NCBI GenBank assembly: GCA_028551475.1
Contig: CM052359.1
Location: 24,801,583-24,865,582, forward strand
Length of the DNA: 64,000 nucleotides
Origin: Casuarina equisetifolia
Lineage: Eukaryota > Streptophyta > Magnoliopsida > Fagales > Casuarinaceae
Direction: 5' to 3'
A program made the position numbers and the translations under genes. The notes under the pieces were generated by a model. That model was not told where the DNA came from. It saw only the letters and a list, made by a program, of their open reading frames with translations, and ran no database searches. Of this stretch, positions 62,757 to 64,000 are shown piece by piece; position 1 is the first letter of the stretch; each line of letters starts with the position of its first letter.

Positions 62757-62760
<4 letters not shown>
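58401..62760. other. Repeat-derived and intergenic sequence, no gene seen
   Basis: 58401-58960 may continue the copia remnant. Open frames at 59183-59424, 61187-61414, 61567-61830 and 62082-62315 show no family motif. A stretch at 59040-59080 resembles degenerate telomere-like AACCCTAAA. No exon set, RNA gene or array was supported. Confidence 0.5.

Positions 62761-62790
<30 letters not shown>
62761..62790. repeat. (TAA)10 microsatellite
   Basis: Ten TAA units. Confidence 0.97.
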
Positions 62791-62793
<3 letters not shown>

Positions 62794-63302
62794 TAAATTG
62801 GTGCAAATGTCAGATGCGTTTTGGGAGGGCGCAGAAAGTCAAACTTTCGGACGTCTTTCCCAGAGAAGAATGGTTTAGCCGGTGGGTACGGGAACAATTA
62901 TCAAGAAGCAGAAACAAAAATGTGATTACGTTGTGAAATTGATCCTCCATCCACTGGACCTTCATTAGTAGCATAAAAATATGGAATCCCCAGTTTGCAA
63001 TTAATGTCAACTGTCCTTGTCAGAAAATAAGAGGCAGTGGTGTGTATTGATGGACATTCTCCATCACAAGATTGCTTATCAGTTTTCGAAATAGAAAATG
63101 GTGCCAGACTTTCTAAACCGCATTTTTATGTTTATGTTTCTTATAGTATTTATTTCATATATCAGGCAATCGAAGTCTTTTTTGTCGATCAATCATAACT
63201 TTTAGAAATTTTATTTACTCTTTTAAAATTAATTTATAAGAAAAAATAGTTATTTTATATGTAAAAAGCATAATAAATTAATGTATAATAATAATATAAT
63301 AT
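62791..63302. other. Spacer without a recognised feature
   Basis: Moderate GC near 62810-62900, otherwise AT-rich. No supported gene. Confidence 0.5.
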
Positions 63303-63330
63303 AATATAATAATAATATTATTATTATATT
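63303..63330. repeat. 28-bp perfect AT-only palindrome
   Basis: The sequence is symmetrical about 63316/63317 for 14 bases on each side, within a longer ATAATA-rich imperfect inverted repeat (about 63283-63342). Confidence 0.93.
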
Positions 63331-64000
63331 GTTATTATTATTCAAAGTGCGGATTCTGCACGCCACATCTCCTATCCACAAGTTACCATACATATTTTAC
63401 GGGTCATTGACCATTAAATTGTCACTAAGCAGACTGACATCTTGAGACATTAACTACTCTTTAAACATGTCCTTGGAATAATAGGGTTGTTAATATCAAT
63501 CTTGTCATGGCGATTGCGATGTGAGGTTAAGAATTTAGAAATATTACGTGTATAATTTGGCATGACTAATCAACCGCTACTTGCATAGCTTTCCATTGAA
63601 ATATGACAAAAAAAGAGGGTGATATGTGGAGAAAATTCAATGTTTGTCCATGGGCACAGTTGGCCTTGAAACTTTTGACACTTGAATGGGACCTAGAAAA
63701 TTGAAGTTAGGCATGGATCTGTAGTTTATCAAAAGAAAAACAAACTTTCTTGTAAACTAATATGATATAATATTAAAAAATACCCACATGATATAGAAAA
63801 AGAAAGAAAAAACAAAAGAACAATTAGAAGAGACAAACTTGCTGGGTCCATCAAATTATTGGCACCTGCATTTAGTGGTGGAAGCACAGGATTGGATCCC
63901 CGGGGTTTCCTCATTTTGATTATCTTACTAGAGATTCCTTTAATTTCTTATAGAAAGATCGAAACAAGAAAAAATAAAAATGCAAAAGAATCTTCTTTTT
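63331..64000. other. Right end of window, no gene seen
   Basis: AT-rich sequence. A short frame at 63729-63914 (minus) has no recognised motif. Confidence 0.5.

Overview
The window is nuclear DNA of a flowering plant, most likely a woody dicot or relative. It is AT-rich, has intron-rich genes with plant-type splice sites, and contains a subfamily II ethylene receptor, an AT-hook/PPC nuclear protein, a plastid-targeted protein and plant-type Ty1/copia, Ty3/gypsy-like and TRIM retroelements. I cannot name the species from the sequence.

Layout. 1-10.6 kb is a repeat-rich left arm: a decayed copia element with a candidate 3' LTR (1-1640), an array of about 0.3-kb repeats interleaved with two degenerate RNase H-like fragments (2.2-6.1 kb), a broken cytokinin dehydrogenase fragment (6.1-6.56 kb), a direct duplication (7.1-8.6 kb), a minus-strand copia tail with a 45-bp triplication (about 9 kb) and two LTR-like pieces (9.6-10.0 kb). 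10.6-48.2 kb is a gene island with seven genes, all of which I could splice into complete reading frames. In order they are a METTL6-type tRNA m3C methyltransferase (-), a MYCBP homologue (+), a 60S ribosomal protein L18a-like membrane protein (-), an AT-hook motif nuclear-localized (AHL) protein (+), an EIN4-type ethylene receptor (+), exosome subunit CSL4 (+) and a plastid-targeted membrane protein of unknown function (+). 48.2-64 kb is a repeat-rich right arm: a TRIM element, copia fragments, a 7.6-kb array of about 520-bp repeats related to the left-arm repeats and interrupted by a 1.7-kb solo LTR, then more copia and TRIM remnants and about 5.6 kb with no recognisable gene.

How the genes relate. 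They are housekeeping or signalling genes with no shared pathway: tRNA modification, RNA decay, ethylene perception, chromatin binding and plastid membrane. METTL6 and MYCBP are divergent, with 426 bp between start codons, so they probably share a promoter region. L18a-like and AHL are divergent with 2.3 kb between them. MYCBP and L18a-like converge.

The most unusual content is repetitive. Two related tandem arrays flank the gene island about 43 kb apart, with short (about 0.3 kb) and long (about 0.52 kb) monomers that share a palindromic GGTACC core. I saw no rRNA, tRNA or CRISPR features. Exon boundaries were set by eye from GT/AG sites, phase and family similarity; no search or transcript data was available.
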